Part shown: positions 15,795 through 24,805 of the stretch, piece after piece
Numbering within the stretch: position 1 is the first letter of the stretch
How the letters are laid out: each line of letters begins with the position of its first letter
Assembly (NCBI GenBank): GCA_016787415.1
Contig: JAEUUT010000026.1
Location: 1 to 39,049 of the forward strand
Direction of reading: 5' to 3'
Origin: Saprospiraceae bacterium
GTDB lineage: Bacteria > Bacteroidota > Bacteroidia > Chitinophagales > Saprospiraceae
DNA length: 39,049 bases
The notes under the pieces: generated by a model
Databases searched by the model: none
What the model was told of the DNA's origin: nothing
The model's input: only the letters and a program-made list of their open reading frames with translations
Program-made: the position numbers and the translations under genes

Positions 15795-18700
15795 ATGGCA
15801 AACCGGTTACGCAACAATTTGCGGGCAATACCTTATCTGTGTGGTATTTGTTTGTGCCTTCTTTCCGCCCGGGATCTGGTAGCCCAGAGCAATTATTTTA
15901 ATGTGCCGCCGCTTACTGTAACCCCCCTGGCGGTTGGCGCCAATTGTACTGTTTCTCTTCAGGGAAATATTACGCCACCTGTAGTTACTTCTACAATCGG
16001 TGCAAACATTGTAGTGTCCATGTTCGATCAGGCAGGATCCGGTTTTGCACTGACCGATATTCTTCCCCTCGGCACCGGTGTTACGGTAGTGTGGTATGTT
16101 GAAGACGACCAGGGGCACAGTTATAGTTTTAACTACTTGTTGGTACAAACCGTCGACAATACGCCGCCTGCTTTCAACCTTATCAGCGTGCCAACCCCAA
16201 TCACCTATAACTCGATTGTGGAGGTGCCGCCGCTGGGGCCGCTGCCTGCCACCGACAACTGCACGCCGAGCAATAACCTGATTCAAACATTTTCGGAAAC
16301 CGCCCGCCCCGACACCTGTGATCCCGGCACCTTTACCCGTACCTGGCGTGTAACAGACCAGTCGGGAAATACCGCTACCTATACCCAGACGATCAATATC
16401 ACGGTGGATAACCTCCCGCCGGTTATCATGGCGCCGTTCCCGGCCAATGGCTCGGCTGCCTGCGAAACGCTTCCAGGCGGATTTCAAACCTGGCTGGCCA
16501 CACAAATGGCCAATTTCAATGCCACGGACGCCTCGGGTATCAAGTCGCTGACCAATAATGCGCCAGCCAATTACCCCGGCGCCTGCCCAATGCCCATCAA
16601 TGTGACCTTTGTCGCCACCGACAACTGTTTGCTGGTGGCTTTCAGAACAGTTACCTTTTCTACTTCCGATGTGCAACCGCCGCAGGTCATCAAAGCATCC
16701 AAAGACACGGTGGCGTATTGCACACCTTCTGGAAGTCCGCTTAATAGACTGGGAGAATGGATTCAGACGCGTGGGTATTCGCAAGTTTCGGATGCCTGTA
16801 CGGCCATTACCTATCAATCAGAAATCAACAATACCCAGGTAGATTCGGCTCAAATCGTAGCGGCCCTGCTGGCGTCCTTTGCCAATGGTTGCAACTCGCA
16901 AACCATTGGTACACAAATGTTTGACAAAGTACGGGGAAAAGTAACTGTAAAATGGAAGGCTATTGATGCTTGCGGAAACGAAACGACTGTCGGCACGGCA
17001 ACTTTTGGCGTCATCGACACCTTGCCGCCTATAATAACCGGGGTGAATGTAACAGAGGAGTGCGGCGCCAATTCGCAAGACAACACGGCCCTGCAAAACT
17101 GGATCAATGCCCACGGGAATACTACGATCACCGACGAATGTTCGCAAACCACCTGGTCCAATTTTACGTTTGTTACTTCTACCGGACAGTCGGGAACAGG
17201 CCTGTTCAATAGCGGCCCCTACCCGCAGGTGCAGGCACACAATTGCAACTGGTGGACGGATGTGACATTTCGGGCCTTCGACGACTGCGGCAACCTTGGC
17301 CTGATAACCCTTCGTTTCCAGATTCAGGATATGACGGACCCGGTGATTGCCGGTTTTCCCGACACCATCACACTGGCTTGCCCCAATCCGGTGCCGGTGC
17401 TTCCGCTGCAATATGTTTCCGACAATTGCGACACCAGCCTGCTGATTGCAAAAACCATCGTGCAGTCCGATTCATTGTGCGACGGCTCGTACACGATGAC
17501 AGTTACCTGGTCGGCCACCGACGACTGTGGCCGAACCGGAACAGCCGTGCAAACGGTGCTGGTGCGCGATACCATCGCACCGGTGTTCACCCTGGTTCCT
17601 GCTGATAAAACCTTCCGCTGCGACACATTTGCTCTGCCGCCAGTGCCAGTGATGGGGATAGATATCAATGCCACGGATAATTGCAGCCCGGTAACGAGTA
17701 TCACCACTCAAACGATTTCCGCACAAAACCCCGACCCGCAACAGTGTGCGCATTATGCCTACCAGATCACCCGCATTTTTACCGCCACGGATGAATGTGG
17801 CAACACCCGAACTGCTACACAGGTCATTTCAGTGGTCGATAATCTGGGGCCGGTATTTGCAGGTTATACCGATACCACCGGCGTATGCGATGTAGCGCCT
17901 GTGTTGCCGATACCCGTAGCCACCGATGCTTGCAGCGGCATCACGGCTGCACCCGATACGGTGAGTGTAGTAAATACGCCGGGCATCTGTCCGGACTCCT
18001 ACACCCTGACTATTACCTGGATTGCAGCGGATGTATGCGACAATACGAGCACCTTTTCACAGAATATTGCCATTTCCGATACGGTGCGCCCGACGCTCGT
18101 CAATATACCGCCGGATGTGACGGTTTCCTGCGATGCCATACCGGTAGCGCCCGACACGAGTACGTTTAACGCCGACGACAATTGTGATGCAAATGTGGAT
18201 GTGACACTGGTGGAAACGCAACTGCGCGACCCTGATCTGAATAGTTGCGACCACTGGACCAATTACATCATCCGACGCGAATGGACGGCCACAGACAACT
18301 GTGGTAATACGCGAAGGTACACGCAAAACATTCTGATACAGGACAATACGCCACCGCAACTCATTCCGCCCGCAGCGCTTTCCCTGCCCAATGACCCGGG
18401 CGATTGCGGACGTATGGTGACGATTCCGCCGCCGCTCTCCGTGACAGACGTGTGCACCTCTCTGCCTATGTCCGTAACGCTACTCGACACCTCTATGCTG
18501 GTAAAAACGGCTCCGGGGCTGCTGGGGAGTACACCGGTTGATACGGTTGTTTTTCAATGGAATACGCCCAATACGTCTCCTGCTGCGCCGGTGACAGGCG
18601 CCGCTTCGTTGCGTATTTACTTAGACAATGCAGATGCGGATGCTGCCACAGAAACCTTTACCATTCTGGGTGAAAACAATACGCCACTCGGCATTACCAC

Positions 18701-21700
18701 GCAGGTGACGCCGGGTCAGTGCGGTTCGGGATTTACGGATGTAACCATTTCTGCCAACCTATTGAATAACTGGCTGTCAGACGGAGTTTTGAGATTACGC
18801 CTTGCCCCCAACAGTTCTGGTGGTGGCGCTGTGAATGCGGTTTGCCCAGGCGGAAGTTTTGCACGCGCCCAATTGCAATACAATTACACGGAACCACAGG
18901 TGCCGATCGATCTGGAATTCAGCCTTGACGCCATGCCTGCGCAGCCGTACCCGCCTGCACAGCCATTCTTTTTGGCGCCTGGCACTCATACCATTGTTTA
19001 CACCGCTACTGATTGTGCGGGCAATGCCACCAGCGCTGCGGTGACCGTAACGATCAGCGATCAGGAGCCGCCGGTGATTACACCGCCGCCAACGCAAAAT
19101 TTCTATGTGCAGCCGAATGAATGCGAAACCTTCGTTACGCTGCCATTTCCGGAAATTTCCGACAACTGCGATGTGTCGGGCAGCCTGACACAGGCGTCGC
19201 CCATTTTGCCCTTGCAGTTTGCCAACGACCCCAATGCCGGGCTTATCCCGAACATGATTACGTTGAATATTTCGGGACTGGTGCCTAATGCCGTGAGCGG
19301 GGGCTTCCTGAAAATCAGGCACAAGGGCGACTACGATCAGTCGGGCGAGTTTTTTGAGGTGTTTGATGAAAACAACACCAGTCTGGGCTTTACCACCAAC
19401 GGGCCAGCCACCGGCGTTTGTACCGATTTTCATGAAACGTTGATTCCAGTATCTGCCGCACAAATCAACGCCTGGGCAGCCAATGGCAGCACCTCGGTCA
19501 AGTTGATCGCCAACAACGAAGCGGGCACTTTCTTTGAGTTCATCGGCCCTTGTGCAGCCTTGCAGCCCGACCAGACAGACGGCATCAGCCGGGTACAGGC
19601 CGTGCTGGAATACAGTTTTGCTGTTATCACCTACGAAGTGCGCAACAGCGCCAATCAACTGGTACAAACCGGCGGTATCAATGGCACGGAAACCAACCTG
19701 ATCCTGTCGCCCGATCACTATTCGGTTCATTACCTCACCAGCGATGTGTACGGGCTGGAGGGCAATGCTACATTCCAGTTGAATGTGCTCGATACGATTC
19801 GCCCGACGGCTGTTTGCCAGGCTACCACCATTTATGTAAATCCTTCCGGTGCACCGGGTACCAACTATACGCTGCTTCCTTCGGAAATTGACAATGGCAG
19901 TACCGACAATTGCCCTGGCAATCTCCAGTTGCAGGTATTGCCCAACGTATTTTCCTGTGCGCAAGCCGGTAGTAATTTCAACGTTGCGCTGACGGCAACC
20001 GACAGTTCAGGCAATACCAATACCTGCAACACCATCGTTCGGGTGGAAAACATGTTGCCCATGCCTACGTATTTGCCTGTATGTGAAGGCGGTACGTTGG
20101 AATTGTTTGCCAACCCGCCGAGTGGGCCGCCGAATGCGTTCACCTATATGTGGACGCGGCCGGACATGAGTTTTAGTTCCACCCTCCAGAACCCTGTTCG
20201 CAGCAACGCACAGACTTCCTTTAATGGAGTTTACACGCTGAAAATTACTGGCCTCACCGGCTGTATGTCTACCGGAACTCTCAATGTACAACTCACCACC
20301 TTGCCTACACAACCCACACTGAGTGTAAGCAATTTGCCTTTGTGTAGCGGCGACGATATTGTGCTGTCAACCCCCACTTTTGGCGGCGGTAACCCTACCT
20401 ATCAATGGTATCAGGGCATACCCGGCAACTCTTTTTTGCTCGCTACCACAACGGCTCCTACTATTACCTTGCCAGAATCGGAGGCAGGTACGTATCAGTT
20501 TTATGTAAAAGTGTCGGCCTCCGGTTGTACATCACTCAATTCAGAGGTACTCACTGTTACTGTGGCTCCTCGCCCCGTTGCCCAACTCGATCAGGAGGTC
20601 ATCAACGTATGCGAGGGACAGCCGATTATCTTCGGCACGCCTTCCATGGGTATAGGAATGACCTACAATTGGACCGGCCCGGGTGGATTTAGTAGCAACC
20701 AGCAATATCCGCCGCCTATCCTGAGCGCCATGCCTTTCCATGCAGGCATCTATACGCTGACAGTTTCTAAAGATGGCTGTACATCTAAACCGGCCAACGT
20801 GCAGGTTATCGTTCGCCCCAAACCGGCAAAACCCTTCCTGAGCGGCTCCAATCAGGTGTGCGAAGGCGCCAATATCACCCTGCTGGCCAGTACGCCTACT
20901 GCGGCCCAGTACATCTGGCAATCGCCCAATCAGACTACGGTGAACACCACGGTGAACTCCTTGCTGTTGCCTGGCGTCATGGTAGCCGATTCCGGCATGT
21001 GGCGGGTTCGGGTGGTGCAGCAAGGTTGCTTGTCCGACTGGTCGGATTCGCTGTTTATCCGCATTCAGGCGTATCCGGATGTGACCGGAGGTTCCAACAG
21101 TCCTATTTGTGCAGGCGGGGGCCTCAACCTGGGGGCAACGGCCAATATCGGCAACTTGAACTGGTGCTGGACCGGGCCGGATAATTTCATCAATTACCAG
21201 CAGTTTACTACTCGTACTCCGGCTGTGGCAGGCACCTACAAGATAGTAGGGAAAACAAGTTTTGGATGTTCCGATTCGGCTTTTGTGAGTGTTTCAGTGA
21301 TCCCGCTGCCAGTAATTGACTCGATCATACAAGTTGCGCCCATTTGTTCGGATGGCTCTACGGATGCCGTGCTGACGCCGCTTGTGACGGCTCAGAACGG
21401 GCCGCTCACCTTTGTCTGGGCCGGGCCGCCGAACGGCTCTGTTATTTCCAATGACTCTATTCTGGTCATTCCGGATGTTTCTACGGTGAACAACGGGCCG
21501 TACATCCTCACTGTAAGAAACGCATTCGGTTGCTCATCAGCGCCCAAAACGACCACTGTAAATGTGGGGCCGCCGCTGGTGGTGCCCCTGCTCAGCCAGC
21601 CCGCAGCGGTTTGTGCTGGTGGAAATATCGTGTTGTCTATTACCAATGCCGGCCAGTACAACCCAAGTGCGACGTTCATCTGGACGCGCCCCAGCGGGGA

Positions 21701-23711
21701 TACCATGACTACCCACTCGTTTTTGAATTTTCCCAATGCACAAGTGGCGCAATCGGGCATGTATTCCGTGTATGTCAACGATGGCATCTGCCAGTCGGGC
21801 GCCTCGGCGCCGGTGGCTATCATTGTAAATGCCATTCCCGCAGCGCCTGTTCTGACGGCCAATACGCCTGTTTGTGAAGGCGGGGTGTTGCAATTGAATG
21901 CGAATGTCATACCGGGCGCTACCTACAACTGGGCTGGCCCGGAAGATTTCAGTTCCTCCAATTCCAATCCGGCACGACAGCCGGTTACCCTGAGTTTTGC
22001 AGGCACCTATTCTACCACGATTACGGTAAACAACTGCGTTTCTCCGCCTTCCAGCATCGAGGTGGAAGTAACGCCGAGGCCGAAAAAGCCGACGATTATT
22101 CCGCTGGCGTCCACCAATATTTGTATTGAACAGCCCGGAACCACACTGACGCTGACGCTGACCAACGTAACCCCTGGCTCGCAGTATTTCTGGCTGAACG
22201 AAACGGGCGACACGATTGCCGGGCCGCTGAACAGCGTGAGTGTCACTTTTAGCAACCTTATTACCCAGTTTTCACCAGGCGTGCACACATTCCGTGCTTT
22301 TGCCTGGAAAAATGGATGCGATTCGGAGATTTCCAATGCGCTCACGATTCATTTTGATACCATACCCGACAATACCGCTTTTGCTGGCCCCGACGGCCCG
22401 GTGTGTACGGCTCAAACCATTGCGCTTGCTGCCGCATCACCTGCCAGTGGCACGGGCGTGTGGAGCCAGTTGGGTACACCTGTCGTTACCATCAACAGCC
22501 CGGGAAGCCCGACGTCTACCGTTACCGGCATGACTCCTGGCAATGTGTACCAATTCATCTGGTCGTTGTCGAGCGGCGGTTGTATGAACTACAGCCGCGA
22601 CACAGTCACCCTGGCCGCACAGGCGCTGGAACTGCCCAACGCCGGAGAAGACCAGTTTTACTGTACTACAACAGGTATTCAATTAAACGCTACCCAGGGA
22701 CAAATGGTGAGTGGCGTGTGGAGCCAGCCTGCCTCGCAGGCGGGGCTGGGCATTCAGATTGACAGCACTGCCAAGCCCAATACAACCATTTCCGGCGCGG
22801 GCCTGACACCAGGTAATACGTATTTCTTCTACTGGTCGATGGGTAATGCGGGCTGCGGTACACAGGTGGATGAAGTAGCCATTCACATTTACAGCCAGAA
22901 GCCGAATGCCGGTCCCGACCAGTTCCTGTGCAACAACCAGGACTGCACCCTGCTGGATGCTTCCAACCTGGCCGCCTTCGAATACGGCGTGTGGACCAAT
23001 GTGACGCCAGGCATCACGTTTACCACGCCCAGCAGCGACCAGACGACGATTTGCGGGCTGCAACCCGGCCCGAATATTATGGTGTGGACCATCAACAATG
23101 GCATTTGCACTGCCAATTCCCGCGATACGGTTGTTGTCAACTTCGAACTGTTTCCTACCGCCAACCCCGATGCAGTGGAGGTATTGTTTGGTACCGCCGC
23201 TACGTTCAATGTGCTCAGCAACGACGTGGTGCCCAGCCAGTTCAGCGTAGAAATTACCGTAGACCCTGTACATGGCCGGATTGTGGAAAATCCGGGCATC
23301 GGCACATACACGTACCAGCCCAATTCCAACTTCTCGGGTACCGACCAGTTGGAATATGAAATTTGTAACCTGCGATGCCCCGAAGCGTGCAGTTATACTA
23401 CCGTGGTGTTCAATACGAGCGGGCCAGGCGATTGTTTCCTGCCCAATATTATTACGCCGAATCAGGATAATTTGAACGATGCCTTTATCATTCCGGAAAC
23501 CTGCATAGCAGGCGGCGAAGGGAAGGTGGACGTGGAAGTGACGATTTTTAACCAGTGGGGCGACCAGGTATTCCATGCCTTGCCTTATACGAACGACTGG
23601 GAAGGTACCTACAACGGCAACCCTTTGCCGGCTGGTACGTATTTCTATGTGGTACAGTTCAGCGACCCCTTGTTCGAAGCGAAAAAAGGATTTTTGATTC
23701 TACAAAGATGA
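15795..23711 (+). CDS. Giant T9SS type B surface protein (2638 aa; HYR, Ig/PKD-like and cadherin-like repeats)
   Basis: The signal peptide is MANRLRNNLRAIPYLCGICLCLLSARDLVAQ. Residues ~100-1390 are HYR-like beta-sandwich modules with 11 boundary signatures of the D-x-x-P-P type (for example VDNTPPAF, SDVQPPQV, SDQEPPVI) and paired Cys. Two of these modules are split by longer inserts around 915-1031 and 1140-1275. From ~1395 to ~2180 come Ig/PKD-like repeats of the pattern VCEGG...YNWTGPGGFSS...AGxYxxxV...GC. Three modules of the type NAGEDQFYC...GVWSQ...TPGNTYFFYWS follow. A cadherin-like module (FNVLSNDV...YQPNSNFSG) lies near 2455-2545. The final ~90 residues are a CHU_C/type B sorting domain (FLPNIITPNQDNLNDAF, FNQWGDQVF, LPAGTYFYVV). 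It is probably exported through T9SS with the PorP/SprF-like product encoded downstream and displayed for adhesion or gliding. Ligand unknown. Confidence 0.93.
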   Translation: MANRLRNNLRAIPYLCGICLCLLSARDLVAQSNYFNVPPLTVTPLAVGANCTVSLQGNITPPVVTSTIGANIVVSMFDQAGSGFALTDILPLGTGVTVVWYVEDDQGHSYSFNYLLVQTVDNTPPAFNLISVPTPITYNSIVEVPPLGPLPATDNCTPSNNLIQTFSETARPDTCDPGTFTRTWRVTDQSGNTATYTQTINITVDNLPPVIMAPFPANGSAACETLPGGFQTWLATQMANFNATDASGIKSLTNNAPANYPGACPMPINVTFVATDNCLLVAFRTVTFSTSDVQPPQVIKASKDTVAYCTPSGSPLNRLGEWIQTRGYSQVSDACTAITYQSEINNTQVDSAQIVAALLASFANGCNSQTIGTQMFDKVRGKVTVKWKAIDACGNETTVGTATFGVIDTLPPIITGVNVTEECGANSQDNTALQNWINAHGNTTITDECSQTTWSNFTFVTSTGQSGTGLFNSGPYPQVQAHNCNWWTDVTFRAFDDCGNLGLITLRFQIQDMTDPVIAGFPDTITLACPNPVPVLPLQYVSDNCDTSLLIAKTIVQSDSLCDGSYTMTVTWSATDDCGRTGTAVQTVLVRDTIAPVFTLVPADKTFRCDTFALPPVPVMGIDINATDNCSPVTSITTQTISAQNPDPQQCAHYAYQITRIFTATDECGNTRTATQVISVVDNLGPVFAGYTDTTGVCDVAPVLPIPVATDACSGITAAPDTVSVVNTPGICPDSYTLTITWIAADVCDNTSTFSQNIAISDTVRPTLVNIPPDVTVSCDAIPVAPDTSTFNADDNCDANVDVTLVETQLRDPDLNSCDHWTNYIIRREWTATDNCGNTRRYTQNILIQDNTPPQLIPPAALSLPNDPGDCGRMVTIPPPLSVTDVCTSLPMSVTLLDTSMLVKTAPGLLGSTPVDTVVFQWNTPNTSPAAPVTGAASLRIYLDNADADAATETFTILGENNTPLGITTQVTPGQCGSGFTDVTISANLLNNWLSDGVLRLRLAPNSSGGGAVNAVCPGGSFARAQLQYNYTEPQVPIDLEFSLDAMPAQPYPPAQPFFLAPGTHTIVYTATDCAGNATSAAVTVTISDQEPPVITPPPTQNFYVQPNECETFVTLPFPEISDNCDVSGSLTQASPILPLQFANDPNAGLIPNMITLNISGLVPNAVSGGFLKIRHKGDYDQSGEFFEVFDENNTSLGFTTNGPATGVCTDFHETLIPVSAAQINAWAANGSTSVKLIANNEAGTFFEFIGPCAALQPDQTDGISRVQAVLEYSFAVITYEVRNSANQLVQTGGINGTETNLILSPDHYSVHYLTSDVYGLEGNATFQLNVLDTIRPTAVCQATTIYVNPSGAPGTNYTLLPSEIDNGSTDNCPGNLQLQVLPNVFSCAQAGSNFNVALTATDSSGNTNTCNTIVRVENMLPMPTYLPVCEGGTLELFANPPSGPPNAFTYMWTRPDMSFSSTLQNPVRSNAQTSFNGVYTLKITGLTGCMSTGTLNVQLTTLPTQPTLSVSNLPLCSGDDIVLSTPTFGGGNPTYQWYQGIPGNSFLLATTTAPTITLPESEAGTYQFYVKVSASGCTSLNSEVLTVTVAPRPVAQLDQEVINVCEGQPIIFGTPSMGIGMTYNWTGPGGFSSNQQYPPPILSAMPFHAGIYTLTVSKDGCTSKPANVQVIVRPKPAKPFLSGSNQVCEGANITLLASTPTAAQYIWQSPNQTTVNTTVNSLLLPGVMVADSGMWRVRVVQQGCLSDWSDSLFIRIQAYPDVTGGSNSPICAGGGLNLGATANIGNLNWCWTGPDNFINYQQFTTRTPAVAGTYKIVGKTSFGCSDSAFVSVSVIPLPVIDSIIQVAPICSDGSTDAVLTPLVTAQNGPLTFVWAGPPNGSVISNDSILVIPDVSTVNNGPYILTVRNAFGCSSAPKTTTVNVGPPLVVPLLSQPAAVCAGGNIVLSITNAGQYNPSATFIWTRPSGDTMTTHSFLNFPNAQVAQSGMYSVYVNDGICQSGASAPVAIIVNAIPAAPVLTANTPVCEGGVLQLNANVIPGATYNWAGPEDFSSSNSNPARQPVTLSFAGTYSTTITVNNCVSPPSSIEVEVTPRPKKPTIIPLASTNICIEQPGTTLTLTLTNVTPGSQYFWLNETGDTIAGPLNSVSVTFSNLITQFSPGVHTFRAFAWKNGCDSEISNALTIHFDTIPDNTAFAGPDGPVCTAQTIALAAASPASGTGVWSQLGTPVVTINSPGSPTSTVTGMTPGNVYQFIWSLSSGGCMNYSRDTVTLAAQALELPNAGEDQFYCTTTGIQLNATQGQMVSGVWSQPASQAGLGIQIDSTAKPNTTISGAGLTPGNTYFFYWSMGNAGCGTQVDEVAIHIYSQKPNAGPDQFLCNNQDCTLLDASNLAAFEYGVWTNVTPGITFTTPSSDQTTICGLQPGPNIMVWTINNGICTANSRDTVVVNFELFPTANPDAVEVLFGTAATFNVLSNDVVPSQFSVEITVDPVHGRIVENPGIGTYTYQPNSNFSGTDQLEYEICNLRCPEACSYTTVVFNTSGPGDCFLPNIITPNQDNLNDAFIIPETCIAGGEGKVDVEVTIFNQWGDQVFHALPYTNDWEGTYNGNPLPAGTYFYVVQFSDPLFEAKKGFLILQR

Positions 23712-23717
23712 ATAATC

Positions 23718-23803
23718 AATAAGTCGACAGTCGACAGTCGTCAGTCATCAGTCCACTGACGACTGTTGACTGACGACTGTTGACTGACGACTGTCGACTT
23801 ATT
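23718..23803. repeat. Palindromic heptamer repeat (GACTGAC/GACTGTT) between adhesin and SprF-like genes
   Basis: The right half is a run of 7-bp units GACTGAC and GACTGTT in alternation. The left half carries the complement (AGTCGAC, AGTCGTC, AGTCATC). The outermost 16 bases, AATAAGTCGACAGTCG, are perfectly inverted at both ends (23718-23733 and 23788-23803). The element fills most of the 108-bp gap between two genes that should be co-expressed and ends 16 bp before the next ATG. It could partially block transcription and lower the ratio of downstream to upstream product; that is inference. Confidence 0.88.
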
Positions 23804-23819
23804 TCCAACCGCTATTTTG

Positions 23820-24773
23820 ATGAAACAACTATACGTCATTGTTTCTTTTTGCATGTGCTCCGCCGGCCTATGGGCGCAGCAAGACGCGCTTTATACGCAG
23901 TTTATGTTCAATAAACTGTCTTACAACCCCGGATACGCGGGCACGGAGGAGTCGCCCACACTGCTGGCTGTTTATCGCAACCAGTGGATGGGGCTGGAAG
24001 GTGCGCCCAACACACAGGTGCTTTCCTACAACCAGCGCATCCTCAACAACCGCGTCGGACTGGGCGGCAATCTCAACCGCAGCAGCATCGGAATTACAAC
24101 CAGTCTGACCTTCGATGTGACTTATGCCTACCGTATTCCGTTTAAAAGGGGAACACTCAGCATCGGACTTCAGCCCGGCGTGCGGTATTTCCGCCAAAAC
24201 TGGGCCGACGCACGGCTGCGAGCCATCGATCAGAACGACTTGTCTATTCCAACCGAACCGAGTACGAAGTACCTGCCCAATGTGGGTTTTGGTGCATATT
24301 ACAAAGGCTATAAATGGTACGCCGGGCTGGCCATTCCACGCCTGGTGGCCAATAATATCGACTTTTCAGAGTTTGGAACGGAAATTTCCCGCGAAGTGCA
24401 GCATATCAATGCCATGGGCGGGATACAGTTCGATCTGAATGAAGATGTACGGCTTACGCCGCAAGCGCTTTTGAGATATGCGTTCAATGCCCCTTTTGAT
24501 GCAGATGTAAATGTCAGTGTGATGCTGCACAGAAAATTTTACTTAGGCGCAACGTATCGGGTAGGCGGGGATACCAACAGCGCAGGAGAAAGCGTTGATG
24601 CTTTGATAGGGGTACAGGCAACCGAAAACCTGTTTTTGTGCCTCTCCTACGACATCGGATTTACCCGCCTGCGCAAATTCAGCAACGGCTCGATAGAAGC
24701 GACCGTGCGTTGGGAGTTTAATCCACCTGCAGATGTTTCTGATGATGGCATCCAGAATCCGCTTGGTTACTAG
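23820..24773 (+). CDS. PorP/SprF family T9SS outer-membrane protein
   Basis: This 317-residue protein has signal peptide MKQLYVIVSFCMCSAGLWAQ followed by QDALYTQFMFNKLSYNPGYAG, the hallmark N-terminus of PorP/SprF proteins. The rest alternates short amphipathic strands (for example RVGLGGNLNRSSIGITTSLT, NVGFGAYYKGYKWYAGLAIP) and ends in an aromatic-rich strand region, consistent with a 14-stranded type outer-membrane barrel. In Flavobacterium johnsoniae, SprF-like proteins are needed for secretion of partner type B cargo such as SprB. Its place right after a giant type B protein suggests it is that protein's partner. I used the ATG at 23820 rather than the TTG one codon earlier. The next gene follows after 32 bp. 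Confidence 0.93.
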   Translation: MKQLYVIVSFCMCSAGLWAQQDALYTQFMFNKLSYNPGYAGTEESPTLLAVYRNQWMGLEGAPNTQVLSYNQRILNNRVGLGGNLNRSSIGITTSLTFDVTYAYRIPFKRGTLSIGLQPGVRYFRQNWADARLRAIDQNDLSIPTEPSTKYLPNVGFGAYYKGYKWYAGLAIPRLVANNIDFSEFGTEISREVQHINAMGGIQFDLNEDVRLTPQALLRYAFNAPFDADVNVSVMLHRKFYLGATYRVGGDTNSAGESVDALIGVQATENLFLCLSYDIGFTRLRKFSNGSIEATVRWEFNPPADVSDDGIQNPLGY

Positions 24774-24805
24774 TATTTGTGTTACCCATCAACTTTTTTC
24801 CATAA

